A DNA stretch of 64,000 nucleotides from an uncultured Prevotellaceae bacterium (GTDB lineage Bacteria; Bacteroidota; Bacteroidia; Bacteroidales; Bacteroidaceae), in the NCBI GenBank assembly GCA_900318775.1, contig ONLY01000013.1, positions 1 through 64,000 on the forward strand, in the 5' to 3' direction. The position numbers and the translations under genes were made by a program. This document shows positions 6,863 through 15,546 of the stretch, in pieces. The first letter of the stretch is position 1, and each line of letters starts with the position of its first letter. The notes below the pieces were generated by a model. The model made no database searches. It was not told where the DNA came from and was given only the letters and a program-made list of their open reading frames with translations.

Positions 6863-8389
6863 TTAACCTTCGTTCTCAATGATGTTGAGCATCTTGATGG
6901 TTGCCTTGATAGCCGCTTCCGTCTGGTCGGCATCGAGGGCACGCGTGCGGTAAGCCCTGTCATTATACGTCCATGAAATGGTGGTCTGCACAAGTGCATC
7001 GGTGCGTCCGCCTGGCGGAATGCTGACTTGATAGTTGGTGAGCCAGGGGAACGTGCGGTTCAGCTTATTCTTATAGATATGGCGAACGGCACGCACAAAG
7101 GCGTCATACATACCGTCGCCCATTGCAGACTCTTCAAACACGTCGCCATTCACCTCAAGTTTCACCGAGGCCATAGGCTTCAAGCCATAAGCCGTTGAGA
7201 CCATGTAGGAAATGAGTTTCACCGTGTCATCGGGAGCGCTATGTTTGAGCACATCGGCCACAATATAGGGGAGGTCCTCCTGTGTGACCAGCTGCTTCTT
7301 GTCGCCCAGCTCAATGATGCGGTCCGTCACGCGGCGTGTCTGCTCTTGCGTAAGCTCAAGCCCCAGTTCCTCCAGATTCTTCAAGATGTTTGCCTTGCCC
7401 GAGTTCTTGCCCAACGCATACTCGCGCTTGCGGCCAAAGCGTTCGGGCAGGAGATCGTTGCAGTAGAGGTTATTCTTGTTGTCGCCATCGGCATGCACAC
7501 CCGCCACCTGCGTAAACACGTTCTCACCGATAATTGGCTTGTTGGGTGGAATTGCTATGCCCGACAGGCTCTCCACCATCGTGGATGCCTTGCCGAGATT
7601 CTCTTCGTTAATACGAGTCTGCGCATGCGCATGGTCGTTCAATATGGCCTGCACCGACGACAACGGCGCATTGCCCGCACGCTCGCCAAGACCATTCACA
7701 GCTGTGTGAACACCCTGGCAGCCAGCCAGCACCGCAGCCAGCACATTGCCCGCCGCCAAGTCGTAGTCATTATGTGCATGGAAATCAAAATGCAGTTCCG
7801 GATAGCGCGCAACCATCTGGCTGACAAAGGCAGCTGTGAGTTGGGGATTCAAGATGCCCAGTGTATCGGGCAGCATGAAGCGCTTTACGCCACAATTCCT
7901 CAGCGCATCGACAAAGGCAAACACATAGTCGGGACTGTCCTTCATGCCGTTGGACCAATCCTCCAGATACAGATTCACACCAATGCCCAGTTCTGCGGCA
8001 TAACTGATGCTACGACGTATGTCAGCCACATGCTCCTCCAGCGTCTTCTTCAACTGAAACTTGCAATGACGCTCGCTGCCCTTACAGAGCAGGTTGATGT
8101 TCCGGCAACCACAGTCATTAATCCAATCAAGCGATGTGGTGCCATCAACAAAGCCAAGCACCTCTACCCTATCCAGCATCCCTGCTTGACGCGCCCAACG
8201 GCAAATGCTTTTCACCGCCTCCTTCTCACCGTCGGACACACGCGCTGAAGCTACCTCAATGCGGTCCACATTCAGGTCCAACAGCAGCATACGCGCCACC
8301 ATCAACTTCTCGTGCGGCACAAAGCTGACCCCATTGGTCTGCTCTCCGTCGCGCAGCGTCGTGTCCATGATTTCTATGAACTTCTCCAT
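6863..8389 (-). CDS. Citramalate/2-isopropylmalate synthase family protein
   Basis: 508 residues. Second LeuA-like enzyme of the window. [20 protein letters not shown] holds the HMGL-type TIM-barrel signature (DTTLRDGEQ), FHAHNDYDLAAGN the metal-binding HxHN, and NGLGERAGNAPLSS the active-site loop. The C-terminal ~130 residues form a LeuA-type regulatory domain. It would condense acetyl-CoA with a 2-oxo acid: pyruvate for isoleucine (CimA-like) or 2-oxoisovalerate for leucine. Because a canonical leuA lies at 13.6-15.1 kb, citramalate synthase is the more likely role, but substrate cannot be read from sequence. The start at 8389 is preceded by AAAGGAGACAGT, a good ribosome binding site. A -7 box (minus TAACTTTG) at 8413-8420 argues against the upstream ATG at 8425. 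Confidence 0.8.
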   Translation of the reverse strand: MEKFIEIMDTTLRDGEQTNGVSFVPHEKLMVARMLLLDLNVDRIEVASARVSDGEKEAVKSICRWARQAGMLDRVEVLGFVDGTTSLDWINDCGCRNINLLCKGSERHCKFQLKKTLEEHVADIRRSISYAAELGIGVNLYLEDWSNGMKDSPDYVFAFVDALRNCGVKRFMLPDTLGILNPQLTAAFVSQMVARYPELHFDFHAHNDYDLAAGNVLAAVLAGCQGVHTAVNGLGERAGNAPLSSVQAILNDHAHAQTRINEENLGKASTMVESLSGIAIPPNKPIIGENVFTQVAGVHADGDNKNNLYCNDLLPERFGRKREYALGKNSGKANILKNLEELGLELTQEQTRRVTDRIIELGDKKQLVTQEDLPYIVADVLKHSAPDDTVKLISYMVSTAYGLKPMASVKLEVNGDVFEESAMGDGMYDAFVRAVRHIYKNKLNRTFPWLTNYQVSIPPGGRTDALVQTTISWTYNDRAYRTRALDADQTEAAIKATIKMLNIIENEG

Positions 8390-8438
8390 ACTGTCTCCTT
8401 TCATTTGGGGTGCAAAGTTAAACATTTTTTCACAATTC

Positions 8439-8470
8439 TTTGGCAGAATGGTAAGGAAAGTGTACCTTTG
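8439..8470 (+). promoter_or_regulatory. Promoter of the porin-symporter unit
   Basis: TTTG (8439-8442), exactly 20 nt, TACCTTTG (8463-8470). Predicted start near 8477 gives a leader of about 44 nt. It is back to back with the minus-strand -7 box at 8413-8420. Confidence 0.8.
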
Positions 8471-8520
8471 CCTGCAATTTTGTCACACACAATATTATAA
8501 TCACAAACAAGTAAGACATT

Positions 8521-9666
8521 ATGCGTATCTTTTCAGTTTCCATCCTTGCGATGATGCTGTGCTTGATAGGCGCAGTGAACATGAGTGCTCAACCTCCGCA
8601 AGGCCAGAGAGGCCCTGGTCAAATGCCTGACTGGGCGCAGGACCTTTCTAAGCGTATATCGATTGATGCCTATGGACAGGCTGGCTTCACGTATCAGCAC
8701 AATGGCAATGTTGAGAACGACGAGCTAGGCAACAAGAAGGACTACAACACGTTTGACTTGAAGCGCGTGTTCCTGGTGGTGGCTGTGCCTATCACAGACC
8801 GTTGGTTCGCGATGTTCATGCATGACTTCTCAAGCGAGGTGCATGAGTACTGGACATCATACCGATTCACAAACAACAAGGCATTCAGCGCAAAGCTGGG
8901 TCAGTTCAAGCATGCCTACACCATTGAGAACTCAATGTCGCCCACCGAGCTGGAGGCCATTGAAGTATGCTCAGAAGGCGTAACATACTTGGCCGGCTGC
9001 GGCAGCGACCGTCTGATTGGCACAACGTATGGCCGTGACCTCGGTTTGGAATTCCTGGGTGAGACGAACAATGGAAAGTTCGCTTATCGCGTGGGCATCA
9101 TGAATGGCCAGGGCGTGAACAAGAAGGATGGCAACAATGAGAAAGACTTTATCGGCAAAGTAGACTTCAAGCCTATCCCTGAGCTCACCTTGTCTGCATC
9201 AGGACAGATTGGCCGTGGCCACGCTGTTGACCGCTCATCATATGTCAACATCGCCCCTGGTCAGGACTACAAGCGCAACCGCTGGTCGGCCGGCTTCTTC
9301 TACAAGTCAAACAGACTGAGAGTCCGTGGCGAGTACCTGGAAGGCCGCGACGACGACGTAACCAGCCGTGGCGCTTATGTGACATCCGCCATTCCTGTGG
9401 CCAAGCACCTGGACGTGATCGGTTCATACGACTTCTTCAACTACAACGTGAAGGAAGACATGGATCAGCACAAGGTGATTGCCGGTTTGCAATACTGGTT
9501 CTACAAGAATTGCCGCGTGCAGTTGCAGTATGTGTACAAGAGCGCTTATCTGGAGGATTTCGAAAGACACCATCCTATGACTGGTGAGCTTTTGGCAAAA
9601 GGAAAGAGCTTCGAGAAAGGCGCCAACCACGCCATTATGTGCCAATTGCAGGTTAGACTGAAATAA
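8521..9666 (+). CDS. Outer-membrane porin of the OprO/OprP type
   Basis: 381 residues with a signal peptide (MRIFSVSILAMMLCLIGAVNMSAQ). The mature protein is a run of amphipathic beta strands typical of phosphate-selective porin O/P family barrels: KRISIDAYGQAGFTY, FDLKRVFLVVAVPITDRWFAMFMHDF, KLGQFKHAYTIENSMSP, GRDLGLEFLG, and it ends with a strand close to the C-terminus (AIMCQLQVRLK). In Bacteroidetes this family is broad and the solute is not predictable. It shares a transcript with the sodium/solute symporter 90 bp downstream, so I infer the porin admits the same solute that the symporter imports. Confidence 0.8.
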   Translation: MRIFSVSILAMMLCLIGAVNMSAQPPQGQRGPGQMPDWAQDLSKRISIDAYGQAGFTYQHNGNVENDELGNKKDYNTFDLKRVFLVVAVPITDRWFAMFMHDFSSEVHEYWTSYRFTNNKAFSAKLGQFKHAYTIENSMSPTELEAIEVCSEGVTYLAGCGSDRLIGTTYGRDLGLEFLGETNNGKFAYRVGIMNGQGVNKKDGNNEKDFIGKVDFKPIPELTLSASGQIGRGHAVDRSSYVNIAPGQDYKRNRWSAGFFYKSNRLRVRGEYLEGRDDDVTSRGAYVTSAIPVAKHLDVIGSYDFFNYNVKEDMDQHKVIAGLQYWFYKNCRVQLQYVYKSAYLEDFERHHPMTGELLAKGKSFEKGANHAIMCQLQVRLK

Positions 9667-9672
9667 GAACGT

Positions 9673-9722
9673 TTTCCGCCCGTCTCCCTTCTCATCACAG
9701 AGCCAATGGAAACGGGCGGAAA
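9673..9722 (+). terminator. Intercistronic stem-loop between porin and symporter
   Basis: TTTCCGCCCGT (9673-9683) pairs with ACGGGCGGAAA (9712-9722) across 28 nt. There is no T-run after it, so it more likely stabilises the porin mRNA or gives partial termination than full termination. Confidence 0.55.
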
Positions 9723-9756
9723 CATCTAATAACCTAAAATCCATTAAAGACCTCAT

Positions 9757-11325
9757 ATGATTATCAAGATTCTTCTCACCATCATCTTCTTGGCTGTGAC
9801 CGTATATGTGGGCATCTTCTCACGCAAGCAGGCCAAGAACGTGGATGGCTTTGTGCTGGGCGGTCGCTCGGTGGGGCCATGGCTCTCGGCATTCGCATTT
9901 GGCACGAGCTATTTCTCTGCCGTAGTGTTTGTGGGCTATGCTGGCCAGTTTGGATGGAAGTATGGCCTTGCCAGCTCGTGGATTGGCATCGGCAACGCCA
10001 TCATCGGTTCGCTGCTTGCATGGCTTGTGCTGGGACGTCGCACAAAACTGATGACCCAACATATCAATTCACGCACAATGCCAGACTTCTTCGGCACTCG
10101 CTTCGCTAATCAGGGCCTACGCATTGCTGCATCCATCATCGCTTTTGTATTCTTGATACCCTACACTGCAGGCGTGTATAGCGGCATCTCTAAGCTGTTC
10201 GACATGGGATTCGGCATTACTTACGAGTACTGCATTATCTTTATGGCCTGCCTGACTGCTGTCTATGTGATTCTGGGCGGCTACAGAGCGACTGCCATCA
10301 ACGACTTCATCCAAGGCATCGTGATGCTGGGTGGCATCATCGCCGTAATAGCCGTAGTGCTCAATAGTCAAGGCGGCCTTGTGGAAGCCGTAAACAAGAT
10401 GAAGGAGGCTGTGCCTACAGCGCATGACCTTGAAAACCCACTTTACAAGGATTTCCAGCCGGGCGACTTCGCTTCATGGTTCGGTCCCAATGCAGCAAGC
10501 CTGTTAGGCGTAGTGGTACTGACATCACTGGGCACTTGGGGCCTGCCTCAAATGGTGGGCAAATTCTACTCCATCACGGATGAGAGCGCCATCAAGCGTG
10601 GCACCATCATCAGCACCATCTTTGCCTTCATCGTGGCTGGTGGCTGCTATTTCCTGGGTGGCTTTGGCCGTCTGTTTGGAGAACCGATGTGGAACGAGGC
10701 ACGCAACAACTACAAATTTGACGACATCATCCCGACAATGCTCGACACGGCAGTCAATTCTGACCTGCTCATCGGCCTGGTCATGGTGCTGGTGCTTTCT
10801 GCTTCCATGTCAACACTGGCATCCCTCGTGCTCACCTCGTCTTCAACCATGACACTCGACCTCATATACCGTGACAAGCGTGCCGGAGCCGACGAAGTGA
10901 AAGGTGGCGAAATCGACGACGAAGTGGCAGAAAAGATTGAGCGTCGCAAGGTGGTTATCATGCGTGTGCTCATCGTATTCTTCATTGTCATTTCTGTACT
11001 TATCGCACTTAACCCTCCAACGTTCATTGCTCAACTCATGGGCATCAGCTGGGGAGCTTTGGCTGGTGCATTCTTGGCCCCCTTCCTATTGGGACTCTAC
11101 TGGCGCGGCATGACCACGGCATCGGTGTGGGCCTGCTTCGTGTGGGGTGTCGGCTTCACAGTGGTCAACATGCTGCTGGGCAAGGACGCACCGTTCAACC
11201 CTATTGACTGCGGCGCCATCGCTATGGTAGGCGGTTTCCCTGTCGTCTTCCTCGTCAGCCTCTTTACAAAGAAACTGCCTCAGGCCAAGCTTGACAGCAT
11301 TTGGAAGTGCTACAAGTCCAATTGA
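9757..11325 (+). CDS. Sodium:solute symporter (SSS family)
   Basis: 522 residues with about 13 hydrophobic segments, an SSS/LeuT-fold layout. Family hallmarks: N-terminal GFVLGGRSVGPWLSAFAFGTSYFSAVVFVGYAGQ in the first helices, the GGYRATAINDFIQGIVML motif near residue 172, and the TSLGTWGLPQM segment that helps line the sodium site. A charged cytoplasmic loop (about residues 368-400, DKRAGADEVKGGEIDDE) separates the C-terminal helices. Substrate is not inferable: sugars, nucleosides, sialic acids and carboxylates are all possible. It follows the porin gene in the same direction, suggesting a two-step uptake route. Two hairpins follow the stop. Confidence 0.85.
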   Translation: MIIKILLTIIFLAVTVYVGIFSRKQAKNVDGFVLGGRSVGPWLSAFAFGTSYFSAVVFVGYAGQFGWKYGLASSWIGIGNAIIGSLLAWLVLGRRTKLMTQHINSRTMPDFFGTRFANQGLRIAASIIAFVFLIPYTAGVYSGISKLFDMGFGITYEYCIIFMACLTAVYVILGGYRATAINDFIQGIVMLGGIIAVIAVVLNSQGGLVEAVNKMKEAVPTAHDLENPLYKDFQPGDFASWFGPNAASLLGVVVLTSLGTWGLPQMVGKFYSITDESAIKRGTIISTIFAFIVAGGCYFLGGFGRLFGEPMWNEARNNYKFDDIIPTMLDTAVNSDLLIGLVMVLVLSASMSTLASLVLTSSSTMTLDLIYRDKRAGADEVKGGEIDDEVAEKIERRKVVIMRVLIVFFIVISVLIALNPPTFIAQLMGISWGALAGAFLAPFLLGLYWRGMTTASVWACFVWGVGFTVVNMLLGKDAPFNPIDCGAIAMVGGFPVVFLVSLFTKKLPQAKLDSIWKCYKSN

Positions 11326-11460
11326 CACTCCGCTTTCACATCTTGTACAGGAACTATACATGCCACAAGCTGGCATAAAAGAGGTTCATCTAATCAGCTA
11401 AGAGAGCAAGAATACAAACAAAGCATGTCGAAAGAGATGCTTCAACATATTCACTAACGG

Positions 11461-11494
11461 AGTCTCCCTCATCGGTTCATCGATGCGGGAGACT
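11461..11494 (+). terminator. Terminator-like hairpin after the symporter
   Basis: AGTCTCCC (11461-11468) pairs with GGGAGACT (11487-11494), followed by TCAGTTTT. Probable terminator of the porin-symporter transcript, 136 nt past the stop. Confidence 0.6.
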
Positions 11495-11536
11495 TCAGTT
11501 TTGAGACGTTATTCCCTTTCGGTATAACCATCATAA

Positions 11537-11570
11537 AACCCCAGAAGCTTTACGTATCACTTCTGGGGTT
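11537..11570. terminator. Bidirectional terminator between symporter and leuD
   Basis: AACCCCAGAAG (11537-11547) pairs perfectly with CTTCTGGGGTT (11560-11570). It lies 34 nt past the leuD stop on the minus strand and can serve both converging transcripts. Confidence 0.75.
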
Positions 11571-11603
11571 ACTTCGTTTTATGTAGAATCCAAACAGACA
11601 AAA

Positions 11604-12218
11604 CTATTTTGCCTCGAATGACTCAATCTTCTCTTTGTTAGAGAGCAAGAAGTCAATATCGTCGTAGGCATTCATCAAGCAATACTTCTTATAGGAGTTG
11701 ATATCAAAGTGCTCTGAGTGGCCAGTGGCTATATTCGTCACGGTCTGGTTAGGCACATCCACCTTCACCTCTGTTTGAGGATTGGCAGCGATGCTGTCAA
11801 AGAGCTCCTGCTGGAACTCCTTGCTAACGACAACGGGCAACACAAAGCAGTTAAGAAGGTTGTTGCGGTGGATGTCTGCAAAGGAGCTGGAGATGACAAC
11901 ACGAACGCCATAACCAGCGATAGCCCATGCGGCATGCTCACGAGAGGAGCCAGAACCCCAGTTTTGGCCGCCTACAATGATTTCGTGCACGCCCTTACGA
12001 GGTGCCTCTGCATACTCAGGCTTATTCATCACGAAGTCTGCCACTGGATTGCCCTGCGCATCAAAACGGAGGTCGTGCATGAAGGCATCTCCAAAGAACT
12101 TGGGGTCGCGAGTTGTGCTTGCCAAGTAACGGGCAGGGATAATGAGGTCTGTATTGCAGTTGTCAATCTGAATAGGAATGCAGGTTGACTGAATGATATC
12201 GAATTTTTCTTTAGCCAT
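11604..12218 (-). CDS. leuD: 3-isopropylmalate dehydratase small subunit
   Basis: 204 residues, usual size for LeuD. It carries the swivel-domain signatures: DNCNTDLIIPARYL near the N-terminus, NWGSGSSREHAAWAIAGYGVRVVISSSFADIHRNNLLNCF in the middle. With LeuC it isomerises 2-isopropylmalate to 3-isopropylmalate in leucine synthesis in the cytoplasm. Third gene of the leuA-leuC-leuD operon, 10 nt after leuC. In Bacteroides the leu cluster usually also holds leuB and the citramalate-type synthase; leuB is not in this window. Confidence 0.95.
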   Translation of the reverse strand: MAKEKFDIIQSTCIPIQIDNCNTDLIIPARYLASTTRDPKFFGDAFMHDLRFDAQGNPVADFVMNKPEYAEAPRKGVHEIIVGGQNWGSGSSREHAAWAIAGYGVRVVISSSFADIHRNNLLNCFVLPVVVSKEFQQELFDSIAANPQTEVKVDVPNQTVTNIATGHSEHFDINSYKKYCLMNAYDDIDFLLSNKEKIESFEAK

Positions 12219-12228
12219 TTCTTTTCAC

Positions 12229-13620
12229 TTAAAATTTTCTTGGGTCAGTTATTACTCCCGTGATTGCCGATGCTGCCACAACCAATGGGCTGGCAAGGAT
12301 GGTGCGAGCACCTGGACCTTGGCGACCTACGAAATTGCGGTTGCTGGTAGAGATGGAGAGCTTGCCTGCAGGCACCTTGTCGGGATTCATGGCAAGACAA
12401 GCAGAGCAAGATGGGAGACGAAGCTCAAAGCCAGCCTCTTCAAGAATCTTGTCAATACCCTCGTCAATGATTTGCTGACGCACCAGCCATGAACCAGGCA
12501 CCAGCCATGCCACAACATTATCAGCCTTCTTCTTGCCTTTCACCACAGAGGCGAAAGCACGGAAGTCTTCAATGCGGCCATTGGTGCAAGCACCCAAGAA
12601 GCAGTAATCAACAGGCAGGCCTTCAAGCTTCTGACCTGGCTCGAACTGCATGTATTCGAGCATGCTGAGGAACTGAGAACGGTCTGCCTCAGGAATTGAC
12701 TCAAGTGCTGGAATGCACTCGTCAATAGCAATACCGGCACCGGGATTCGTTCCGTAGGTGATGCGAGGAGCGATGTCCTCAGCACGATAGGTCACTTCTT
12801 TGTCAAACACAGCATCCTCATCGCTGCAGAGCTTCTTCCACTCTTCCACTGCCTTATCCCACTCAGCACCCTTAGGCGCATATTCACGTCCTTTCAAATA
12901 GGCGAAAGTCGTCTCATCGGGAGCAATCAAGCCTGCGCGTGAACCCATTTCAATGGAGAGGTTCGAGAGGGTCAAACGTCCCTCCATGCTCATGTTGCGT
13001 ACAGCAGAACCAGCGTATTCCACAGCATAGCCTGTAGCGCCTGAAGTGGTCAGCTGCGCCATGATGTATAGGGCCACATCCTTGGCTGTAGTACCCTCTG
13101 GCAGAGTTCCCTCCACATTGATGCGCATCGTCTTAGGCTTACTTTGCAGGATGCACTGAGAAGCGAGCACCTGAGCCACCTCGCTCGTACCGATTCCCAT
13201 TGCGATAGCGCCCACTGCGCCATGTGTAGATGTATGTGAGTCGCCACACACAATAGTCATGCCAGGCAATGAAAGCGCTTTCTCTGGACCTACCACGTGA
13301 ATGATACCATTATCTTTCGTGCCCATAGCAAAGTGCTTGATGCCAAATTCAGCACAGTTCTTTGCCAGTGTTTCCACCTGCTTGCGTCCTACAGGGTCGT
13401 TAATGGTGTCCTGCTGATCTGAGGGAGTATTGTGGTCTGGCATTGCCACCACATGGTCGGGACGGAACACTTTGATGTTCTTATCTCTCAATGTATCGAA
13501 CGCCTGCGGGCTTGTCACTTCGTGTGCGTACAAACGATCAATATAGAGTTGTGTGGGACCGTCTTCCACGTTCTGTACGACGTGAGCATCCCAAATCTTG
13601 TCAAATAAAGTCTTTCCCAT
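12229..13620 (-). CDS. leuC: 3-isopropylmalate dehydratase large subunit
   Basis: 463 residues, typical of LeuC. The aconitase fold is clear: [36 protein letters not shown] and [11 protein letters not shown], where the Cys of GACTNGR and the two Cys of CSAC hold the [4Fe-4S] cluster. The C-terminus [12 protein letters not shown] matches the substrate-binding loop. It partners LeuD. It begins 3 nt downstream of the leuA stop, so translation is probably coupled, and the pair is controlled by the attenuator ahead of leuA. Confidence 0.95.
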   Translation of the reverse strand: MGKTLFDKIWDAHVVQNVEDGPTQLYIDRLYAHEVTSPQAFDTLRDKNIKVFRPDHVVAMPDHNTPSDQQDTINDPVGRKQVETLAKNCAEFGIKHFAMGTKDNGIIHVVGPEKALSLPGMTIVCGDSHTSTHGAVGAIAMGIGTSEVAQVLASQCILQSKPKTMRINVEGTLPEGTTAKDVALYIMAQLTTSGATGYAVEYAGSAVRNMSMEGRLTLSNLSIEMGSRAGLIAPDETTFAYLKGREYAPKGAEWDKAVEEWKKLCSDEDAVFDKEVTYRAEDIAPRITYGTNPGAGIAIDECIPALESIPEADRSQFLSMLEYMQFEPGQKLEGLPVDYCFLGACTNGRIEDFRAFASVVKGKKKADNVVAWLVPGSWLVRQQIIDEGIDKILEEAGFELRLPSCSACLAMNPDKVPAGKLSISTSNRNFVGRQGPGARTILASPLVVAASAITGVITDPRKF

Positions 13621-13623
13621 TAT

Positions 13624-15126
13624 TTAGTTTCTAAACTTATTGATACAGTCAATATATGCCTCAACAGAAGCGGTGACGATGTCGGTGTTTGCGCCAAAGC
13701 CATAGTAGAGGTGCCCATTGTATTCCACTTGCATGTGTACCTTGCCCATGTCATCAGAACCTTTCGAGATAGCCTGAATGGTGAATTCCTTGAGGATCAT
13801 CTTACGCTTGATGATACACTTCAGCGCATTGATGGCTGCATCCACAGGACCATTGCCCGATGCTGCCGCCTCGAAATGCTCGTTGGCCACTTGCAAACCA
13901 ATGGATGCAACGGAGCGGACTCCCTTGCCTGTAGTCACCTGCAGATAGTCGAGTTTCACATTGTGCGTGGCACTACGCTCTGCTCCTGCCAACACAAGGA
14001 TATCGTCATCAGTAACTTCCTTTTTCTTGTCGGCCAGTTTGAGGAATTCCTCGTAAATCTTATCAAGTTTCTCGCCTTCAGCTTCTACTCCATTCACATG
14101 CAGACGATGCTTCAAGGCGGCACGCCCGCTTCGAGCGGTCAGCACGATTGCGTTATCATCAATACCCACATCCTTGGGATCCATGATTTCATAGGTCGAC
14201 GCATTCTTCAGCACGCCGTCCTGATGAATACCACTTGAATGGGCAAAGGCATTCTTACCCACAATGGCCTTGTTGGGCTGCACGGGCATATTCATCAGCG
14301 AAGAAACCATACGGCTCGTCGGATAAATCTTCGTTGTGTTGATATTGGTCTCAATGCCGAGGTCTGGGTGAGTCTTGAAAATCATCGCCACTTCTTCCAA
14401 TGAAGTGTTACCGGCGCGTTCACCGATACCATTGATAGTCACCTCCACTTGGCGTGCGCCACCCAGCACACCTGCCACCGTATTGGCCGTAGCCATGCCT
14501 AGGTCGTTATGGCAGTGGGTAGAGAGGATAGACTTGCCTGCTGCAAAAGCATCCACATGCTCATACAGATACTTTATCTTCTCGTGATACTCGTTCGGAA
14601 CACGGAAACCCGTCGTGTCAGGAATATTACAAACGGTTGCGCCAGCCTTCGTCACGGCTTCGATGACACGCGCCAGATACTCGTTGTCCGTACGGCCTGC
14701 ATCTTCTGCATAAAACTCCACGTCCTCCACATATCTCTTGGCATACTTCACGGCAGCCACAGCACGTTCAATGATTTCTTCGGGTGTCGAGTTGAACTTG
14801 TACTTAATGTGTGAAGGAGAAGTGCCGATACCTGTATGGATGCGCTTATGCTTTGCATACTGAAGCGCTTCTGCAGCCACGTCAATGTCCTTCTCCACGG
14901 CACGTGTCAGTGCACAGATGGTAGGCCATGTGACAGCCTTTGAAATTTCCACCACGCTGTTGAAATCGCCAGGACTGGAGATTGGGAAACCAGCCTCGAT
15001 GACATCCACGCCCAACGTTTCCAGCTGCTTGGCCACCTGAATCTTCTCAACGGTGTTGAGCTGACATCCTGGTACTTGCTCGCCATCGCGGAGCGTCGTG
15101 TCAAAGATAAATAATCTGTCTGCCAT
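13624..15126 (-). CDS. leuA: 2-isopropylmalate synthase
   Basis: 500 residues, close to the usual LeuA length. [13 protein letters not shown] starts the TIM barrel, [15 protein letters not shown] supplies the metal-binding Hx[16 protein letters not shown] the catalytic loop, and [14 protein letters not shown] the subdomain linker. The C-terminal ~120 residues are the allosteric domain that binds leucine. It makes 2-isopropylmalate from 2-oxoisovalerate and acetyl-CoA, the committed step to leucine. First structural gene of the leuA-leuC-leuD operon. It has double control: leucine feedback on the enzyme (family knowledge) and a predicted ribosome-mediated attenuator in the leader (seen in the sequence at 15221-15370). 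Confidence 0.93.
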   Translation of the reverse strand: MADRLFIFDTTLRDGEQVPGCQLNTVEKIQVAKQLETLGVDVIEAGFPISSPGDFNSVVEISKAVTWPTICALTRAVEKDIDVAAEALQYAKHKRIHTGIGTSPSHIKYKFNSTPEEIIERAVAAVKYAKRYVEDVEFYAEDAGRTDNEYLARVIEAVTKAGATVCNIPDTTGFRVPNEYHEKIKYLYEHVDAFAAGKSILSTHCHNDLGMATANTVAGVLGGARQVEVTINGIGERAGNTSLEEVAMIFKTHPDLGIETNINTTKIYPTSRMVSSLMNMPVQPNKAIVGKNAFAHSSGIHQDGVLKNASTYEIMDPKDVGIDDNAIVLTARSGRAALKHRLHVNGVEAEGEKLDKIYEEFLKLADKKKEVTDDDILVLAGAERSATHNVKLDYLQVTTGKGVRSVASIGLQVANEHFEAAASGNGPVDAAINALKCIIKRKMILKEFTIQAISKGSDDMGKVHMQVEYNGHLYYGFGANTDIVTASVEAYIDCINKFRN

Positions 15127-15220
15127 ATTAAGTTTTAATGTTAGTTCTCACAACCATGAGTGTAGCTATTCCTATTTTTCCGCTCTACAGTCCGCCAGAG
15201 CTTTGCCCTTCAGGCCTATA

Positions 15221-15307
15221 AAACAAAAACCTTCCCCACGGATGTGAGAAAGGTTAAACATGAATTTTACACTGTTATGCTTGATAACACATACACACCT
15301 TTCTCAC
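15221..15307 (-). promoter_or_regulatory. Leucine attenuator: terminator and antiterminator of the leu operon
   Basis: Minus-strand RNA. The terminator arms are AACCTT and AAGGTT (plus-strand 15250-15255 and 15228-15233) followed by TTTTTGTTTT. A competing partner exists: the segment covering leader codons 22-25 (plus 15297-15307, ACCTTTCTCAC) is an exact 11-nt complement of the terminator's upstream arm (plus 15244-15254, GTGAGAAAGGT). If the ribosome stalls at the Leu codons of the leader peptide this segment is free, pairs with the arm and blocks the terminator. If translation completes, the ribosome covers it and the terminator forms. This is the arrangement of classical amino-acid attenuators. 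Confidence 0.8.
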
Positions 15308-15370
15308 CTCCGACCCGGTAAGTCGAAGTCCCAAAAGGTTCAATAGAGATGTGTTACTAAATGTTGCCAT
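15275..15370 (-). CDS. Leucine-rich leader peptide of the leu operon, 31 aa
   Basis: ATG at 15370, TAA at 15275-15277. The peptide core SLLNLLGLRL has six leucines within nine residues (codons 9-17: CTA, TTG, CTT, TTG, CTT, CTT), then TGSEVRKVCMCYQA to the stop. It starts about 11 nt from the predicted transcription start and overlaps the antiterminator arm, so translation position reports leucyl-tRNA supply. Too short for usual annotation. I infer its role from composition, position and the competing RNA structures. Confidence 0.8.
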   Translation of the reverse strand: MATFSNTSLLNLLGLRLTGSEVRKVCMCYQA

Positions 15371-15387
15371 TATTTCGAATTTGGTTG

Positions 15388-15419
15388 CAAAGATAATAAG
15401 ATAATTCTAATTACACAAA
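15388..15419 (-). promoter_or_regulatory. Promoter of the leu operon
   Basis: Plus-strand CAAAGATA (15388-15395), 20 nt, CAAA (15416-15419): on the minus strand TTTG-N20-TATCTTTG. Predicted start near 15381, giving a ~255-nt leader that contains the leader peptide and attenuator. Confidence 0.8.
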
Positions 15420-15488
15420 TTTGTGTCACGCGTTTTTGTGCAATCCTTTCTTTTTTCTGTTCAATCCCGCCATTTCATGCACAAAAGC

Positions 15489-15526
15489 AAACGGCTTTAA
15501 GCAGAAGAATCTGCCCAAAGCCGTTT
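15489..15526 (-). terminator. Terminator of the DUF4421 gene
   Basis: AAACGGCTTT (15489-15498) pairs with AAAGCCGTTT (15517-15526), with GCAG/CTGC continuing the stem inside. It lies 20 nt past the stop of the gene at 15547. Confidence 0.75.
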
Positions 15527-15546
15527 TAGCAATAACCTTTGCCGCT

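Noticed and set aside
7241-8248. 335-codon plus-strand frame opposite the citramalate/isopropylmalate synthase
   Set aside because: It is the antisense of a strongly conserved enzyme gene and has no recognisable motifs.
15221-15370. leu leader as a T-box or riboswitch
   Set aside because: T-boxes are a Firmicutes-type element with specifier and T-loop signatures not seen here. The leader peptide and competing helices explain the region fully.
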